Assembly (NCBI GenBank): GCA_963082975.1
Contig: OY720349.1
Location: 44,683,962 to 44,747,961, forward strand
DNA from: Labia minor
Lineage: Eukaryota; Arthropoda; Insecta; Dermaptera; Spongiphoridae
Direction: 5' to 3'
DNA: 64,000 bases
Shown: positions 61,001 through 64,000 of the stretch, piece by piece
Position numbering within the stretch: position 1 is the first letter of the stretch
How the letters are laid out: each line of letters starts with the position of its first letter
Program-made: the position numbers and the translations under genes
Notes under the pieces: generated by a model
The model's input: the letters and a program-made list of their open reading frames with translations, nothing else
What the model was told of the DNA's origin: nothing
Databases searched by the model: none

Positions 61001-62971
61001 TTATATTAAAATAAAATAAATAAATATGAAATACAAGTAAAATTAAAAAAATCAAAATTTATATTAAAACAAAAAAAAACAAATTATCCCATAACATTAT
61101 AATAAAAATAGTAAACTTCTTTAAAAATTATTTGCTATCAAGTATTTAGAATTTATAGAATAGTTATTTTAATGGCTTTTAGTTCATTTAAGGGAAAGAA
61201 AAAAAAGAAAGATTTAAAAGAAACAGGTGTACTTAGAAATATTCAAGGTTCATTTATAAAAAACCTACATTTATATTCTTAAAGAAATAATAAATAGTTA
61301 AATCTTGTTCGACTATAGCCAGAAAGAAAATGAAATATATTCTTAAATCAAATAAAGATAGATAGAATAGGAAAAAGAAAATAAATTAGAACAATATAAA
61401 CAGAATGTAGAAAAGCAAAAAAACATAACAGATTTTTAAAAATTGTATATATTTTCAGATTAAATTAAATAAATCAAAAAATAAAATTTAATATTTAAAT
61501 ATAAAATACAAATATTTTTTGCCTTAAACATAATTTAAATAAATATTATTTATTGTTTAGAAAGTTAAATAAATTTTTATTTTGAAAATATCTATTAAAA
61601 ATATATTATATATAGATGATAAACAGTAAATCATTCATCTTATATAATATTTAATTATTGTCTAATAATTTTGACTTTCATAGTGAATATCTATTTAATT
61701 TTAGATAAATTTATTTATTCATAAGAAAAACTTACTGACCTCTTTGAGTTTATGAGCTGATCTAAGCCATTTGGTACGAAGCTTTTCTTTGATATTCAAT
61801 TGTTTAATCTCGAGGGTTTCTTCCTTTCTTAACTTAAAAACATGTAATATATTAATTTATAATAGAGGTTTTACTAATTTTTTTATTTTCATTTTTTAGC
61901 AAATAAATAATATATTACTTATTTTTTAATAATCACATTATTACTAATTTGCCTCCTCATGCCCTTGTAACCAAATATATTATGAATTTATATTTGTTCT
62001 TAATTTCAAATGTTTATAAATAAATTATAAAATTTAAATCAAATAATTAAGAACGGAAGAATATCAAAACAAATTTCTTATAAGTAAAAAAGTCCCTTTA
62101 TTTATTTAAATTCATTTCTTATTGTTTTAGCTCAATCGTTCTCCCCACCTAATAATCCCTAATTAGTGTTTCGTAACAGACTTCTCTTCAATCCTTTGTT
62201 ACAATATATACAAATGTTAAAAATTATAAAAAATTTACCAATTTTTCTATCGTTGAGGGTTGCTCTTCTGTTAAAAGACGAGTATTCTTAATAATTGGTT
62301 TTAATCTTCGTGGCGTTGTCTATAAATCATAATATTTATTTATAATAATTTATTAAAAATTTATCTTTATAAATGAATAGAAAATATACTTTCGGGCGTT
62401 GAGTACTTGGAGATAATTTTTTAACATCTTTTCCTAAGAGGAGAGACGGAGTAGAAGTAGTTAAAGTGGATATTTTTTGAATATTTATTGGTGGACTTAT
62501 TTCTTGTCTTGGTGATTTCTAAAAGAAAAAAAAAATTAGTACAATTAAAAAGATTTTATTTTAACGAAAATAATTATAAGGAATTACATCCAATGATATT
62601 TCTTCTAAATGTTGACGGCTACTTATAGTATTTATACTTGAAATTGATTTACTAGATGTATTATCTTCAGTAGGAATTGATTTTGGAGATGATTGTTTTG
62701 TTATAAGTGTCTTTTCTTTTATTGATTTTGACGATCCCGATGGATCTGGTGAAATCACAAATGACGTTTCTTTCTGACCGGCTTCATTTGAACTTTCATC
62801 ACTTGGCTCGTTAAATGGAAGTACAATATCTGAATCAGTCTGTAAAAATTAATTTTATAAAATAATTAACACATTCATCGAATTTAAGAATAGATTTAAA
62901 TGAATTACCCAGGCTGTTTGTTGTGATGATTGACTTGGTCTTTTAGGTTTTCCTAACCTTACCATGGCCAT
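8959..62971 (-). CDS. CC2D2A: CC2D2A (coiled-coil and C2 domain protein, MKS6), complete, 28 coding exons, 1614 aa
   Basis: This scaffold belongs to the ciliary transition-zone MKS/B9 complex, which gates membrane-protein entry into cilia. Coding exons from the 5' end: 62909-62971, 62588-62839, 62390-62518, 62239-62319, 61740-61832, 18788-18890, 18348-18569, 17953-18097, 16215-16332, 15851-16137, 15463-15565, 15117-15326, 14665-14900, 14359-14589, 13611-13829, 13056-13176, 12514-12717, 12140-12336, 11921-12068, 11393-11595, 11135-11318, 10874-11071, 10638-10803, 10270-10388, 9901-10158, 9594-9823, 9375-9510, 8959-9147. They sum to 4845 nt, and every junction is GT-AG and keeps phase. The domain order is a disordered N-terminus, coiled coil, C2-like region, C2 domain, transglutaminase-like domain and conserved C-terminus, as in the human protein of about 1620 aa. 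A second in-frame ATG lies 6 nt after the first. Intron 5 is about 42.8 kb and repeat-filled. Confidence 0.93.
9285..9352 (-). other. tRNA-like relic (possible SINE head or tRNA pseudogene)
   Basis: On the minus strand within CC2D2A intron 27 the sequence reads GGGTAGATCAGTGGAAAGAT and, about 42 bases after the A box start, GAGGGTTCTATTCTC. These resemble the A box (TAGNTCAGTGG) and B box (GGTTCNATTC) of a tRNA at about the right spacing. The D stem is nearly paired, but no acceptor or anticodon stem can be drawn, so it is not a working tRNA. Confidence 0.25.
10638..12068 (-). CDS. CC2D2A: CC2D2A exons 19-23: main C2 domain (residues about 1005-1304)
   Basis: Exon 19 begins with [20 protein letters not shown] and leads into the C2 beta-strand [15 protein letters not shown]. 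Exon 20 has [12 protein letters not shown] and [13 protein letters not shown], the core of a C2 sandwich. Exon 21 contains [12 protein letters not shown] and [18 protein letters not shown]. Exon 22 has [16 protein letters not shown]. Each aligns by eye with the vertebrate C2 region ([20 protein letters not shown] and DGTFKIDIPPVLLGY). Calcium-binding acidic residues are sparse, as in family members thought to bind lipid or protein without calcium. Exon 23 carries [20 protein letters not shown]. Confidence 0.93.
12140..14900 (-). CDS. CC2D2A: CC2D2A exons 13-18: first C2-like region and linker (residues about 603-1004)
   Basis: Exon 13 is acidic and Pro-rich ([19 protein letters not shown]). 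Exons 14-15 encode a beta-rich module with [20 protein letters not shown] and [14 protein letters not shown], matching vertebrate [20 protein letters not shown] and DHEGVGSG. This is the degenerate C2-like domain between the coiled coil and the main C2 domain. Exon 16 holds [18 protein letters not shown]. Exon 17 has [18 protein letters not shown] and exon 18 [20 protein letters not shown], both strongly conserved. The splice of exon 16 to 17 leaves spacing identical to the human protein. Confidence 0.92.
15117..18890 (-). CDS. CC2D2A: CC2D2A exons 6-12: conserved N-terminal motifs and coiled coil (residues about 207-602)
   Basis: Exon 6 encodes [19 protein letters not shown], matching the vertebrate EEAYNFFTFNFD segment. 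Exon 7 encodes an acidic segment and the [14 protein letters not shown] region. Exon 8 ends with [11 protein letters not shown], and exon 9 begins with the family motif [13 protein letters not shown]. Exon 10 carries [16 protein letters not shown], matching vertebrate FTHHPCFSREHVLAAK. Exons 10-12 are rich in Glu, Arg, Lys and Gln (for example [18 protein letters not shown]) and form the coiled coil. Intron 8 (16333-17952) contains a Jockey-type LINE fragment without damage to the flanking splice sites. Confidence 0.92.
16505..17577 (-). mobile_element. Jockey-clade LINE fragment, internally deleted, in CC2D2A intron 8
   Basis: On the minus strand, a 135-codon frame at 17369-16962 starts [20 protein letters not shown]. 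It holds a PHD-like Cys4-His-Cys pattern (C-x2-C-x10-C-x2-C-x4-H-x2-C) and then runs in frame into the C-terminal part of a reverse transcriptase: [20 protein letters not shown] and [15 protein letters not shown], diagnostic of Jockey elements. After the stop, further Jockey-like residues ([15 protein letters not shown], then LRYSL) continue in other frames, so the copy is broken. Most of ORF1 and all of the endonuclease and RT core are missing. The 3' end is A-rich (about 16505-16535) and the 5' end is G+C-rich with an initiator-like CCCAGTCTGCCACACC near 17547-17532. The element is co-oriented with CC2D2A. Confidence 0.8.
18891..20991. other. CC2D2A intron 5, left part before the gypsy element
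   Basis: Very A+T-rich sequence. A slightly G+C-richer patch at about 19670-19840 shows no recognisable coding or repeat content. I see nothing else. Confidence 0.6.
20992..21302 (-). repeat. 3' LTR of the gypsy element
   Basis: 311 bp, identical by eye to 25524-25834. On the element strand it opens TGTAAATTTG and closes CCAATTTACA. Confidence 0.93.
21290..24325 (-). CDS. Gypsy pol: protease, reverse transcriptase, RNase H, integrase
   Basis: A 1011-residue frame. From the N-terminus it has an aspartic protease motif ([10 protein letters not shown], about residue 16), a reverse transcriptase with [10 protein letters not shown] (about residue 340) and an RNase H with [13 protein letters not shown] (about residue 490). 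The integrase has an HHCC finger (GHIGVSQL then CKSCSVC), core residues in MSLDTIGG and ILADQYAG, and NERLNQT. No chromodomain is visible. The order RT-RH-IN places it in Ty3/gypsy and not in copia or Bel. It acts in cytoplasmic virus-like particles and in integration. Confidence 0.93.
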   Translation of the reverse strand: MNVLINNQKNIKAIYDSGSNVTLINHNIIKQIKAKIMKNRSIFKTINGLDFINSRARLRLTINKIEDNLDVYIIKNNNFSYDLILGLDAIKKFKLIQDENLKIFQKTSNKNIITDKNDNDNKNEIKAQINFNEYINENEVELDHLENTKRRKIDEIIKRHKLVFAKNKYDVGKVKNEEAQIKLKEDKYVSKKPYRCSLPDQKEIESQVSRLLEAGLIEESNSPYAAPVTMAFKKDDGRKSRLCIDFRELNKLVVPEAHPFPRIEDIMVKAGECNWFSAFDINSAFWSIPIRQKDKKKTAFVTQNGHWQWNCLPFGLKVSSSIFQRTMANIIRRNKLNEFTINYIDDVLIFSKTFEEHLNHIELVLNAIEKEGFKLKLSKCKFAKNSVKYLGHIIEKNKVSPYKDNLIAIRNFETPRNKKNVRQFLGKINFYHKYIENAVEKLEPLHNLLRNNVKFEWNEDCEKSFRFVKQYLCSGPILAIYSQDKPVYIYSDASGIGLGAILKQPQEDGILHPVAYFSKKLSPSQKKKRAIHLECLAIKEAILYWQHWLIGREFIIVSDHKPLESLKVKARTDEPLGDLMYYLSQYNFKIIYAPGKENVEADSLSRNPVLESFENEEDVLKVTNLVILEEIIADQNLNKDEIRDSKNIIKKGEVCFKKNRIFVSESFGQNLIEKLHNFYGHIGVSQLVQKIRPHYYFKNLDKLVDQFCKSCSVCIENKSRRCRVIGLMSQLGPATKPYEIMSLDTIGGFAGNKSTKRYMHILVDHLSRYVFMSTSRGQSASDFIKLIEPITKNNSIKTILADQYAGINSREFRDYLKKKNIQLIFTSTDCPESNGLNERLNQTLVNRMRCKFNSTEKKAWTTVAEECVQDYNQTTHSVTKFSPAYLLYGKKSEIVPKEFQETYNLEEDRKEAIQNSKNNFTKNKKRIDKTRSNYEFKNNDLVYIEKGNKLNRNKLETLRSGPYRIIRRLSNSIYEVAFGRRGQDITLFHSKKLIPYISKPFRDLRRGGVNL
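24358..25506 (-). CDS. Gypsy gag
   Basis: A 382-residue frame starting [20 protein letters not shown]. The middle contains [18 protein letters not shown], typical of the retrotransposon gag core. Near the C-terminus a zinc-knuckle-like [19 protein letters not shown] has the wider C-x2-C-x9-H-x4-C spacing. It would form the particle shell. It begins close to the 5' LTR and ends about 30 nt before pol opens. Confidence 0.88.
   Translation of the reverse strand: MPVQVKIHFKKKTVNDELVNAVESIKFIKDETLYIFPENLQHEYKHKELFEMSIVKNGCKSMLNEGNFRNIQISLPDPVAALYIDSDENFVFKNHYLEEKSNQIIVKKDMTNEDCEERNELIKLVNELKEKLSTNEITLADIERKFIIEKFHGKQQNAQEWLEKFEKECERYKVINEGKKIQAMRLFLEGNTIEWYSSKMRTLPLENWSEWSKSFLLVYATKGWSEVRFAYTFKYINGSLVDYSLKKEKLLLDTENTMSEISKINHIVVGLPMNIQDNIDKEEIKSTDQLMNILRKYDTEYFKKNSNNIQTKMNIQQNNVERKIYTNKNVIKKPCYMCEKLKKFNRYHPADLCFNKQKYLEQFHINLTENIEEIPTIELQKN
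25524..25834 (-). repeat. 5' LTR of the gypsy element
   Basis: 311 bp, identical by eye to the copy at 20992-21302. It would carry the promoter of the element, which points the same way as CC2D2A transcription. Confidence 0.93.
25835..26340. other. Intron 5 segment with a possible small TIR element
   Basis: At about 25896-26086 the left side reads TTTTTCGGGACGGGTCACAT and the right side, reverse complemented, TTAACCCTTTCGGGATGGGT. These are imperfect inverted ends around a core that repeats CGGGCGACAT twice (near 26026 and 26048). This could be a decayed piggyBac-like MITE. The rest is A+T-rich. Confidence 0.35.
26341..26600. other. Higher-G+C island, unassigned
   Basis: A compact G+C-rich stretch in an A+T-rich intron. 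Several short open frames overlap here on both strands, but none resembles a known family. It may be regulatory or an unrecognised relic. Confidence 0.4.
26601..28920. other. Intron 5, A+T-rich low-complexity stretch
   Basis: Contains a run of 13 C at 27072-27084, a TA microsatellite at about 27634-27663, another at about 28758-28780, and modestly richer patches at about 27405-27540 and 27740-27890. No gene or element recognised. Confidence 0.6.
28921..29230 (+). other. Higher-G+C island with an open frame, unassigned
   Basis: A G+C-rich stretch with two overlapping plus-strand frames (28941-29309 and 28949-29197). The second ends in a Cys/His-containing segment ([12 protein letters not shown]) that faintly recalls a zinc knuckle. 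I do not recognise a family and would not call a gene. Confidence 0.3.
29231..32880. other. Intron 5, A+T-rich stretch
   Basis: Low-complexity A+T-rich DNA. An imperfect inverted repeat at 30181-30222 has 9-bp perfect outer arms (ACCAACTGA and TCAGTTGGT). A short palindrome (GGGATTT...AAATCCC) lies at about 32226-32249. Nothing coding recognised. Confidence 0.6.
32881..33300. other. Higher-G+C island, unassigned; carries a 41-bp block repeated at 34657
   Basis: Short plus-strand frames at 32898-33122 and 33173-33376 have no recognisable similarity. The block 33151-33191 recurs exactly at 34657-34697. Confidence 0.45.
33702..34019 (-). mobile_element. Tc1-like transposase fragment, internally deleted
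   Basis: One minus-strand frame reads [20 protein letters not shown], the N-terminal helix-turn-helix of Tc1 transposases (LVEEG.S.R.IA.RLG), then RFRET-like [12 protein letters not shown], then [19 protein letters not shown], which matches the region just before the catalytic core. The segment between them is missing, three stop codons interrupt the frame (after SRVL, after KLVG and after TLH), and the DDE core is absent. It is a dead fragment. Terminal repeats were not found. Confidence 0.8.
34181..34491. mobile_element. hAT MITE with 8-bp target duplication
   Basis: 311 bp. The ends are CAGGGGTGTCCAAC and, reverse complemented, CAGGGATGTCCAAC, typical hAT termini. The perfect 8-bp duplication GTTTAAAG flanks it at 34173-34180 and 34492-34499. 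The interior is G+C-rich with repeated GGGCCGC motifs and no transposase. Non-autonomous. Confidence 0.9.
34657..34697. repeat. 41-bp exact copy of 33151-33191
   Basis: The block begins CCATTGAGTTTCCTATAAAC and ends CAACCCTGCAGCA, identical in both places, 1506 bp apart and in the same orientation. This copy sits abruptly inside TA-repeat DNA. Confidence 0.9.
34735..35195. repeat. Direct repeat, about 70 bp, two diverged copies
   Basis: Copies at about 34735-34806 and 35123-35195 share TTAAAAATATTTGATAATA and CATTGAAATGGAATTTTTT with scattered differences. A short A+T-rich stretch lies between them. Confidence 0.75.
35216..35640. other. Higher-G+C island, unassigned
   Basis: It contains E-box-like motifs (CAGCTGCTGG, CACAGGTG), a palindromic CCCGGGCACCCGGG and a TGACTCA near 35582. 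Frames on both strands lack recognisable similarity. It could be an intronic regulatory element. Confidence 0.35.
35641..36351. other. Intron 5, A+T-rich stretch
   Basis: No recognisable gene or element. Confidence 0.6.
36352..36968 (-). mobile_element. HINE-like repeat, family C, copy 1
   Basis: About 617 bp, same family as 54249-54873, opposite orientation. On the minus strand it opens AAGTTGACCTGTGGCCAGGT, a 7-bp stem with the loop TGGC, followed by ACCGACCCACGG. It ends CGTCGGTCGGTAAAAA. The middle carries a degenerate (GTCY)n tract, GTCTGTCCGTCTCTCCGTCC. GTCY tracts, subterminal inverted repeats and an end hairpin are features of Helentron-associated elements (HINE, DINE-1/mini-me). Confidence 0.75.
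36969..38089. other. Intron 5 segment with a moderate G+C island at about 37300-37720
   Basis: The island has no recognised coding content; the flanks are A+T-rich. Confidence 0.5.
38090..38987 (+). mobile_element. HINE-like repeat, family A, copy 1, split by a solo LTR
   Basis: It begins CTGGAGTGTC and ends TCTCTGGCGAGATAGTAAAAA, with the family interior (GGCACCACGTCACGTG, TTCTCAAAAGTTGATAGAAA, an ACACAC tract). The 5' subterminal motif is missing. A 339-bp solo LTR interrupts it at 38287-38625. Confidence 0.8.
38287..38625 (-). mobile_element. Solo LTR related to the gypsy element
   Basis: 339 bp bounded by TGTAAGTAGG and CAAATTTACA, inserted inside a family A repeat whose other copies read straight through this point. 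TATA on each side is a likely 4-bp target duplication. The ends and the last 30 bases resemble the LTR at 20992-21302 (AATCTAGCGGCCATTTCAAA against TTCTAGCAAACGCGGCAATT), but the rest has diverged, so it is an older or sister lineage. The internal region is gone. Confidence 0.75.
38988..40010. other. Intron 5, A+T-rich stretch
   Basis: Low complexity, no feature recognised. Confidence 0.6.
40011..40217 (-). other. Higher-G+C island with a coding-like minus-strand frame
   Basis: On the minus strand 40217-40048 reads [20 protein letters not shown] then [17 protein letters not shown] to a stop, about 56 codons with helical, protein-like composition. No start codon or splice site fits and no family is recognised. 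It may be a fragment of an element protein or a lost exon. Confidence 0.3.
40617..41218 (+). mobile_element. HINE-like repeat, family A, copy 2 (full length)
   Basis: About 602 bp. The 5' end is CTGGAGTGTCTCCACTCGAC (stem GAGTG/CACTC, loop TCTC) followed by ACTATCTCGC. The 3' end is the hairpin ACTATCTC-TGGC-GAGATAGT then AAAAA. An ACACAC/AGAGAG tract lies at about 41070-41100. No coding capacity. Confidence 0.8.
41450..41648. mobile_element. piggyBac-like MITE with TTAA target duplication
   Basis: 199 bp flanked by TTAA at 41446-41449 and 41649-41652. The terminal inverted repeats are perfect over about 36 bp, starting CACACTATGAGCGGGGCGGG and continuing TATTTGTACCCGTTGC. Inside is a further degenerate pair around TGCCACTTATAT and ATATAAGTG. 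It has no transposase. The TTAA duplication supports piggyBac mobilisation, although the end does not start with the usual CCC. Confidence 0.8.
41653..42773. other. Intron 5 segment with an island and a 49-bp duplication
   Basis: A moderate G+C island lies at about 42180-42370. The block 42264-42312 recurs at 42645-42693. Confidence 0.5.
42264..42693. repeat. 49-bp direct duplication, copies 381 bp apart
   Basis: Copies 42264-42312 and 42645-42693 both start TCGAGGAAACAAGTGG and end CTTAGAAACATCCGT, with two differences. The second copy interrupts plain A+T-rich sequence. Confidence 0.9.
42774..43066. mobile_element. hAT MITE with 8-bp target duplication
   Basis: 293 bp. The ends are CAGTGGTTCTTAAACTGTGG and, reverse complemented, CAGGGCTTCTTAAACTTTTT. 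The perfect 8-bp duplication AACTAAAT lies at 42766-42773 and 43067-43074. The interior repeats GGGGGTCG/GGGAGTCGC motifs and has no transposase. Confidence 0.9.
43067..43770. other. Intron 5 segment with a higher-G+C island at about 43200-43560
   Basis: Homopurine A runs precede an island that holds a 91-codon plus-strand frame (43305-43580) with no recognisable similarity. Not called as a gene. Confidence 0.4.
43771..44081 (+). mobile_element. HINE-like repeat, family C, copy 2, 3'-truncated
   Basis: It begins AAGTCGGCCTGTGGCCAGGC, then ACCGACCGACGG and the GACGTCA motifs shared with other copies, and stops after GATTCGTGGTGATATG. The GTCY tract and the 3' end are missing. Confidence 0.75.
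44213..44735 (+). mobile_element. Non-LTR retrotransposon 3' fragment (RT C-terminus)
   Basis: The frame at 44147-44419 includes [20 protein letters not shown] and [10 protein letters not shown], then FRVFENRIL. After a stop and frame changes follow [47 protein letters not shown] and finally NFRVP with a stop at 44731-44733. This is the classic C-terminal order of an arthropod non-LTR reverse transcriptase ([34 protein letters not shown]). The 5' part is absent, as expected for 5'-truncated insertion. The tail after the stop is A-rich (AATAATAAAATTTAATAAAA). The clade was not assigned. Confidence 0.82.
44736..46070. other. Intron 5, A+T-rich with a small island at about 45640-45850
   Basis: No gene or element recognised. 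Confidence 0.55.
46071..46733. mobile_element. Tigger/pogo-type deletion derivative with 25-bp perfect TIRs
   Basis: 663 bp with terminal inverted repeats starting CACCTATCCCCCGATTTACA, perfect over 25 bp, and TA at both flanks. The CCCCGATTTACACGG type of end is typical of Tigger/pogo elements. On the minus strand 46490-46356 is an open tail, [18 protein letters not shown] then [18 protein letters not shown], ending in two stops. It looks like the acidic C-terminus of a pogo-type transposase. The catalytic core is deleted, so it is non-autonomous. Confidence 0.75.
46734..47368. other. Intron 5, A+T-rich stretch
   Basis: No recognisable feature. Confidence 0.6.
47369..48540 (+). mobile_element. 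HINE-like repeat, family B, containing a family C segment
   Basis: About 1172 bp. The 5' end is GCGGGAGTGTCCTCCCCTAG (stem GGGAG/CTCCC, loop TGTC) followed by ACTTTCCCGCATA. The 3' end has the hairpin ATACTTC...GAAGTAT, then TATGCGGGAAAGTAAAAA, whose 13 bases before the A run are the exact reverse complement of the 5' motif. An ACATACAT/ACACAC tract lies at about 48370-48410. Family C sequence, including GGACGGACGGACAGACGG and ending CGTCGGTCGGTAAAAA, occupies about 47567-48081. Confidence 0.75.
48541..48910. other. Intron 5, A+T-rich stretch
   Basis: Nothing recognised. Confidence 0.6.
48911..49541 (+). mobile_element. HINE-like repeat, family A, copy 3 (full length)
   Basis: About 631 bp with both hairpins and both subterminal motifs (ACTATCTCGC and GCGAGATAGT then AAAAA). 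It has an expanded CA/CAGACA tract at about 49373-49421. Closest to copy 2. Confidence 0.82.
49650..50134 (-). mobile_element. Mariner element, internally deleted
   Basis: Ends TACGAGGGTGGGATGAAAAG and, reverse complemented, TACGAGGGTGGTCTGAAAAG, both leading into CTGACCAAGAAAA; TA at the target. On the minus strand about 50045-49935 reads [20 protein letters not shown], the N-terminal helix-turn-helix region of mariner transposase. Further on, residues of the [10 protein letters not shown] segment can be seen with stops. The catalytic part is missing, and A+T-rich filler lies near 49765-49830. Confidence 0.8.
50328..50367. mobile_element. Additional mariner terminus
   Basis: Reverse complemented it reads TACGGGGGTGGGATGAAAAG. 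This is closer to the end at 49650 than the end at 50134 is, so it may be the original partner of that end or a remnant of a second copy. Confidence 0.6.
50368..50880. other. Intron 5, A+T-rich stretch
   Basis: Nothing recognised. Confidence 0.6.
50881..51340. promoter_or_regulatory. G+C island with clustered CAAGGTG motifs
   Basis: CAAGGTG occurs at 50975, 51099, 51150, 51161 and 51172, the last three at an exact 11-bp period. The perfect 14-bp palindrome CCACCTTAAGGTGG at 50983-50996 holds the same core twice. The motif is E-box-like, of the sort bound by Snail/ZEB-type zinc fingers. A regulatory role is inference from clustering only. A 62-codon frame at 51040-51228 is not convincing as a gene. 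Confidence 0.35.
51341..53330. other. Intron 5, A+T-rich stretch
   Basis: Mostly low complexity. A 77-codon frame at 52579-52812 has no recognisable similarity. Confidence 0.55.
53331..54188. other. Intron 5, moderate G+C island
   Basis: Richer sequence at about 53340-53540 and 53690-53960 with no recognised gene or repeat. Confidence 0.45.
54197..55682 (-). mobile_element. hAT element, degraded, with transposase C-terminus and a nested HINE
   Basis: 1486 bp. The ends are CAGGGACGTGCCTGG and, reverse complemented, CAGGGCCGTGCCTGAC. The 8-bp duplication TTAGTGGT/TAAGTGGT (54189-54196 and 55683-55690) differs at one base. On the minus strand about 55127-54960 reads [15 protein letters not shown] then [15 protein letters not shown], the conserved C-terminal hAT dimerisation segment found in ZMYM1-like transposases. 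The rest of the transposase is lost. A family C repeat was inserted at 54249-54873. Confidence 0.82.
54249..54873 (+). mobile_element. HINE-like repeat, family C, copy 4 (full length), nested in hAT
   Basis: About 625 bp. The 5' end is AAGTTGACCTGTGGCCAGGT with ACCGACCGACGG directly after; the 3' end is CGTCGGTCGGTAAAAA. A GGACGGACAGACGGACAGAC tract lies at about 54730-54750. It is younger than the surrounding hAT element. Confidence 0.8.
55691..56930. other. Intron 5, A+T-rich stretch
   Basis: No recognisable feature. Confidence 0.6.
56931..57490. other. Higher-G+C island, unassigned
   Basis: Rich in CAGC/GCTG and with CACACCTTGC at 56945 and about 57220, the same core as the CAAGGTG cluster near 51.1 kb. 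An 86-codon minus-strand frame (57272-57012) is not recognisable. Confidence 0.35.
57491..57935. other. Intron 5, A+T-rich stretch
   Basis: Nothing recognised. Confidence 0.6.
57936..58315 (-). mobile_element. HINE-like repeat, family A, copy 4, internally deleted
   Basis: About 380 bp in reverse orientation. Both ends are present (CTGGAGTGTCTCCACTCGAC with ACTATCTCGC, and a variant CTGGCTAGATAGTAAAAA), with a CT/GT microsatellite at about 58052-58088. The CACGTCACGTG part is missing. Confidence 0.78.
58316..60339. other. Intron 5 segment with islands at about 58560-58880 and 59330-59560
   Basis: The first island contains GCGCACACCTTGCC at about 58825. Neither island shows coding or repeat similarity. 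The rest is A+T-rich. Confidence 0.45.
60340..60840. other. Higher-G+C island, unassigned
   Basis: Overlapping frames on both strands with GTGTGT-rich composition; none is recognisable. Not called as a gene. Confidence 0.4.
60841..61739. other. Right end of CC2D2A intron 5
   Basis: A+T-rich. The exon 5 donor GTCAGTAAG (minus strand, 61739-61731) opens the intron. Confidence 0.65.
61740..62971 (-). CDS. CC2D2A: CC2D2A exons 1-5: N-terminal region (residues 1-206)
   Basis: Five phase-0 exons encode a Ser/Thr/Lys/Pro-rich N-terminus that should be largely disordered, as in family members. The start is [20 protein letters not shown]. Exon 2 carries an acidic then Ser-rich segment and exon 3 a Pro/Ser-rich segment. 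Exon 5 ends with a basic helical stretch ([20 protein letters not shown]) that corresponds to the REKLQAARSK segment of the vertebrate protein. It precedes the DAFDFF motif, now encoded 43 kb away in exon 6. All five exons being phase 0 would let exon skipping preserve the frame. The link across the large intron rests on matching phase and family order, not on a transcript. Confidence 0.82.
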
Positions 62972-64000
62972 AAAAAATATTTTTGTTATATAAATATTCA
63001 AGAGCTTAGATAAAATCACATTTGTAATTATTTAAATTTAACCTTATAGAAGGTTAATATATATATTCACTTAAAAAATATAATTTTAAAAATATTTATC
63101 ACATTAATAAAATATTAAACAAATGAAAATGCTTTTAAAACTTTTATAAACGAATTAACTTATTAACTATATTTACAATCAAACAAATTCACGGACAAAA
63201 AAATGATTTTATTATAAATAAGGAAAGATATAATTTGACAGTTATTTGTTTATAAAATATAGAAATAACGTCAAGTTATCCAATTTATGTTTTTGTGACC
63301 AATATAACTCTATATTATTTGCGCGAAATTTTAAATTTAGAAATTAAATTTAAGTTATATATTTATCGATTAAATAATATTTATAAATAATAATAAAATT
63401 TTATATATATATCATCTTTTTAAATTAAAATTCTTATTTTTTTAGATTTCTATATAAAAAATAACTTATTTACATTTTACGAGACAATCAATGAGCCATT
63501 TAGGCTTTTAGGTATTATTAATTAACAAACATAATTATATAAATCATAAATAATAAATTAGTTAATATATGATCTGAAATTATTAATAATAATATATATT
63601 TTTAAATTGTTTTAATAGAAAAATTAACAAAAAATTTGTTTTAAATTAAAAAATAATTAAAACTTTTATAAATAAAAATAAAAAAGCGATAAAATATTAT
63701 TCTATAGTATTTTAAACATAATCGGCATTATGTGTATATTTAAGAATAGAAAATGGAGTTTTGCCTCTGAAAAAGATTAGAGAAGAAATCAAAAGCGAGA
63801 CCCCTAAAATAGGCGACGTCTCGTCGTCGGCGACACATGCTCACCACCTGCTGGCCCTCCAGGAATACTTTGCTTTGCCAACGACGTCGCTATTTATCAC
63901 CAACATACCATTTCGATGCCAATGACCAAAATGGCAAAATTGACTAATTTATTTTATTTTAATTTCTAATTTACTTTAATTCATATTCTATTTACTATAA
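62972..64000. other. Upstream region of CC2D2A with a G+C-rich patch
   Basis: A+T-rich up to about 63755. Then 63760-63935 is markedly richer in G+C, with ACGTCTCGTCGTCGGCGACA and a second GACGTCG. A plus-strand frame of about 60 codons crosses it (KKIREEIKSETPKIGDVSSS then ATHAHHLLALQEYFALPTTS), without a recognised product. It may be the first exon or promoter of a neighbour or a CC2D2A leader. Confidence 0.4.

Overview
The window is a piece of a very A+T-rich animal nuclear genome, most likely from an arthropod. Genes are split by GT-AG introns. The first 33 residues of the diphosphoinositol polyphosphate phosphohydrolase read like insect Aps, and the transposable elements (Jockey and other LINEs, mariner, Tc1, Tigger/pogo, hAT, piggyBac-like, Ty3/gypsy, Helentron-like HINEs) suit an insect or a relative. 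The species cannot be named from sequence alone.

Three host genes are present. On the minus strand at the left edge is the first coding exon of a DIPP/Aps-type Nudix hydrolase (238-336). It is divergent from a complete five-exon inositol hexakisphosphate kinase (IP6K, plus strand, 4016-6817, 450 aa). One enzyme makes inositol pyrophosphates and the other removes them, so opposing steps of one pathway lie head to head. The rest of the window is essentially one gene, the ciliary transition-zone protein CC2D2A (MKS6), on the minus strand from 62971 down to 8959. I resolved 28 coding exons with consistent phase, giving 1614 aa, close to the usual length of the family (about 1620).

CC2D2A is very uneven. 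Exons 6-28 lie in 10 kb (8959-18890) and exons 1-5 in 1.2 kb (61740-62971). They are separated by intron 5 of about 42.8 kb (18891-61739), two thirds of the window. This intron is a layered repeat store: one whole, young Ty3/gypsy element with apparently identical LTRs (20992-25834), a related solo LTR, HINE-like repeats of three families, several TIR elements and MITEs (hAT, Tc1/mariner, Tigger, piggyBac-like), and a LINE fragment. Between them lie a dozen higher-G+C islands with no recognised element, which may hold regulatory sequence.

The main points for follow-up are the Aps/IP6K head-to-head pair, the shared end architecture of the three HINE-like families (4-nt-loop hairpin, then subterminal inverted repeat, then a GTAAAAA end), a Jockey-derived fusion frame inside CC2D2A intron 8, short exact duplications that look like templated repair inserts, and two unassigned coding-like frames. 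No rRNA gene, CRISPR array or convincing intact tRNA was seen.
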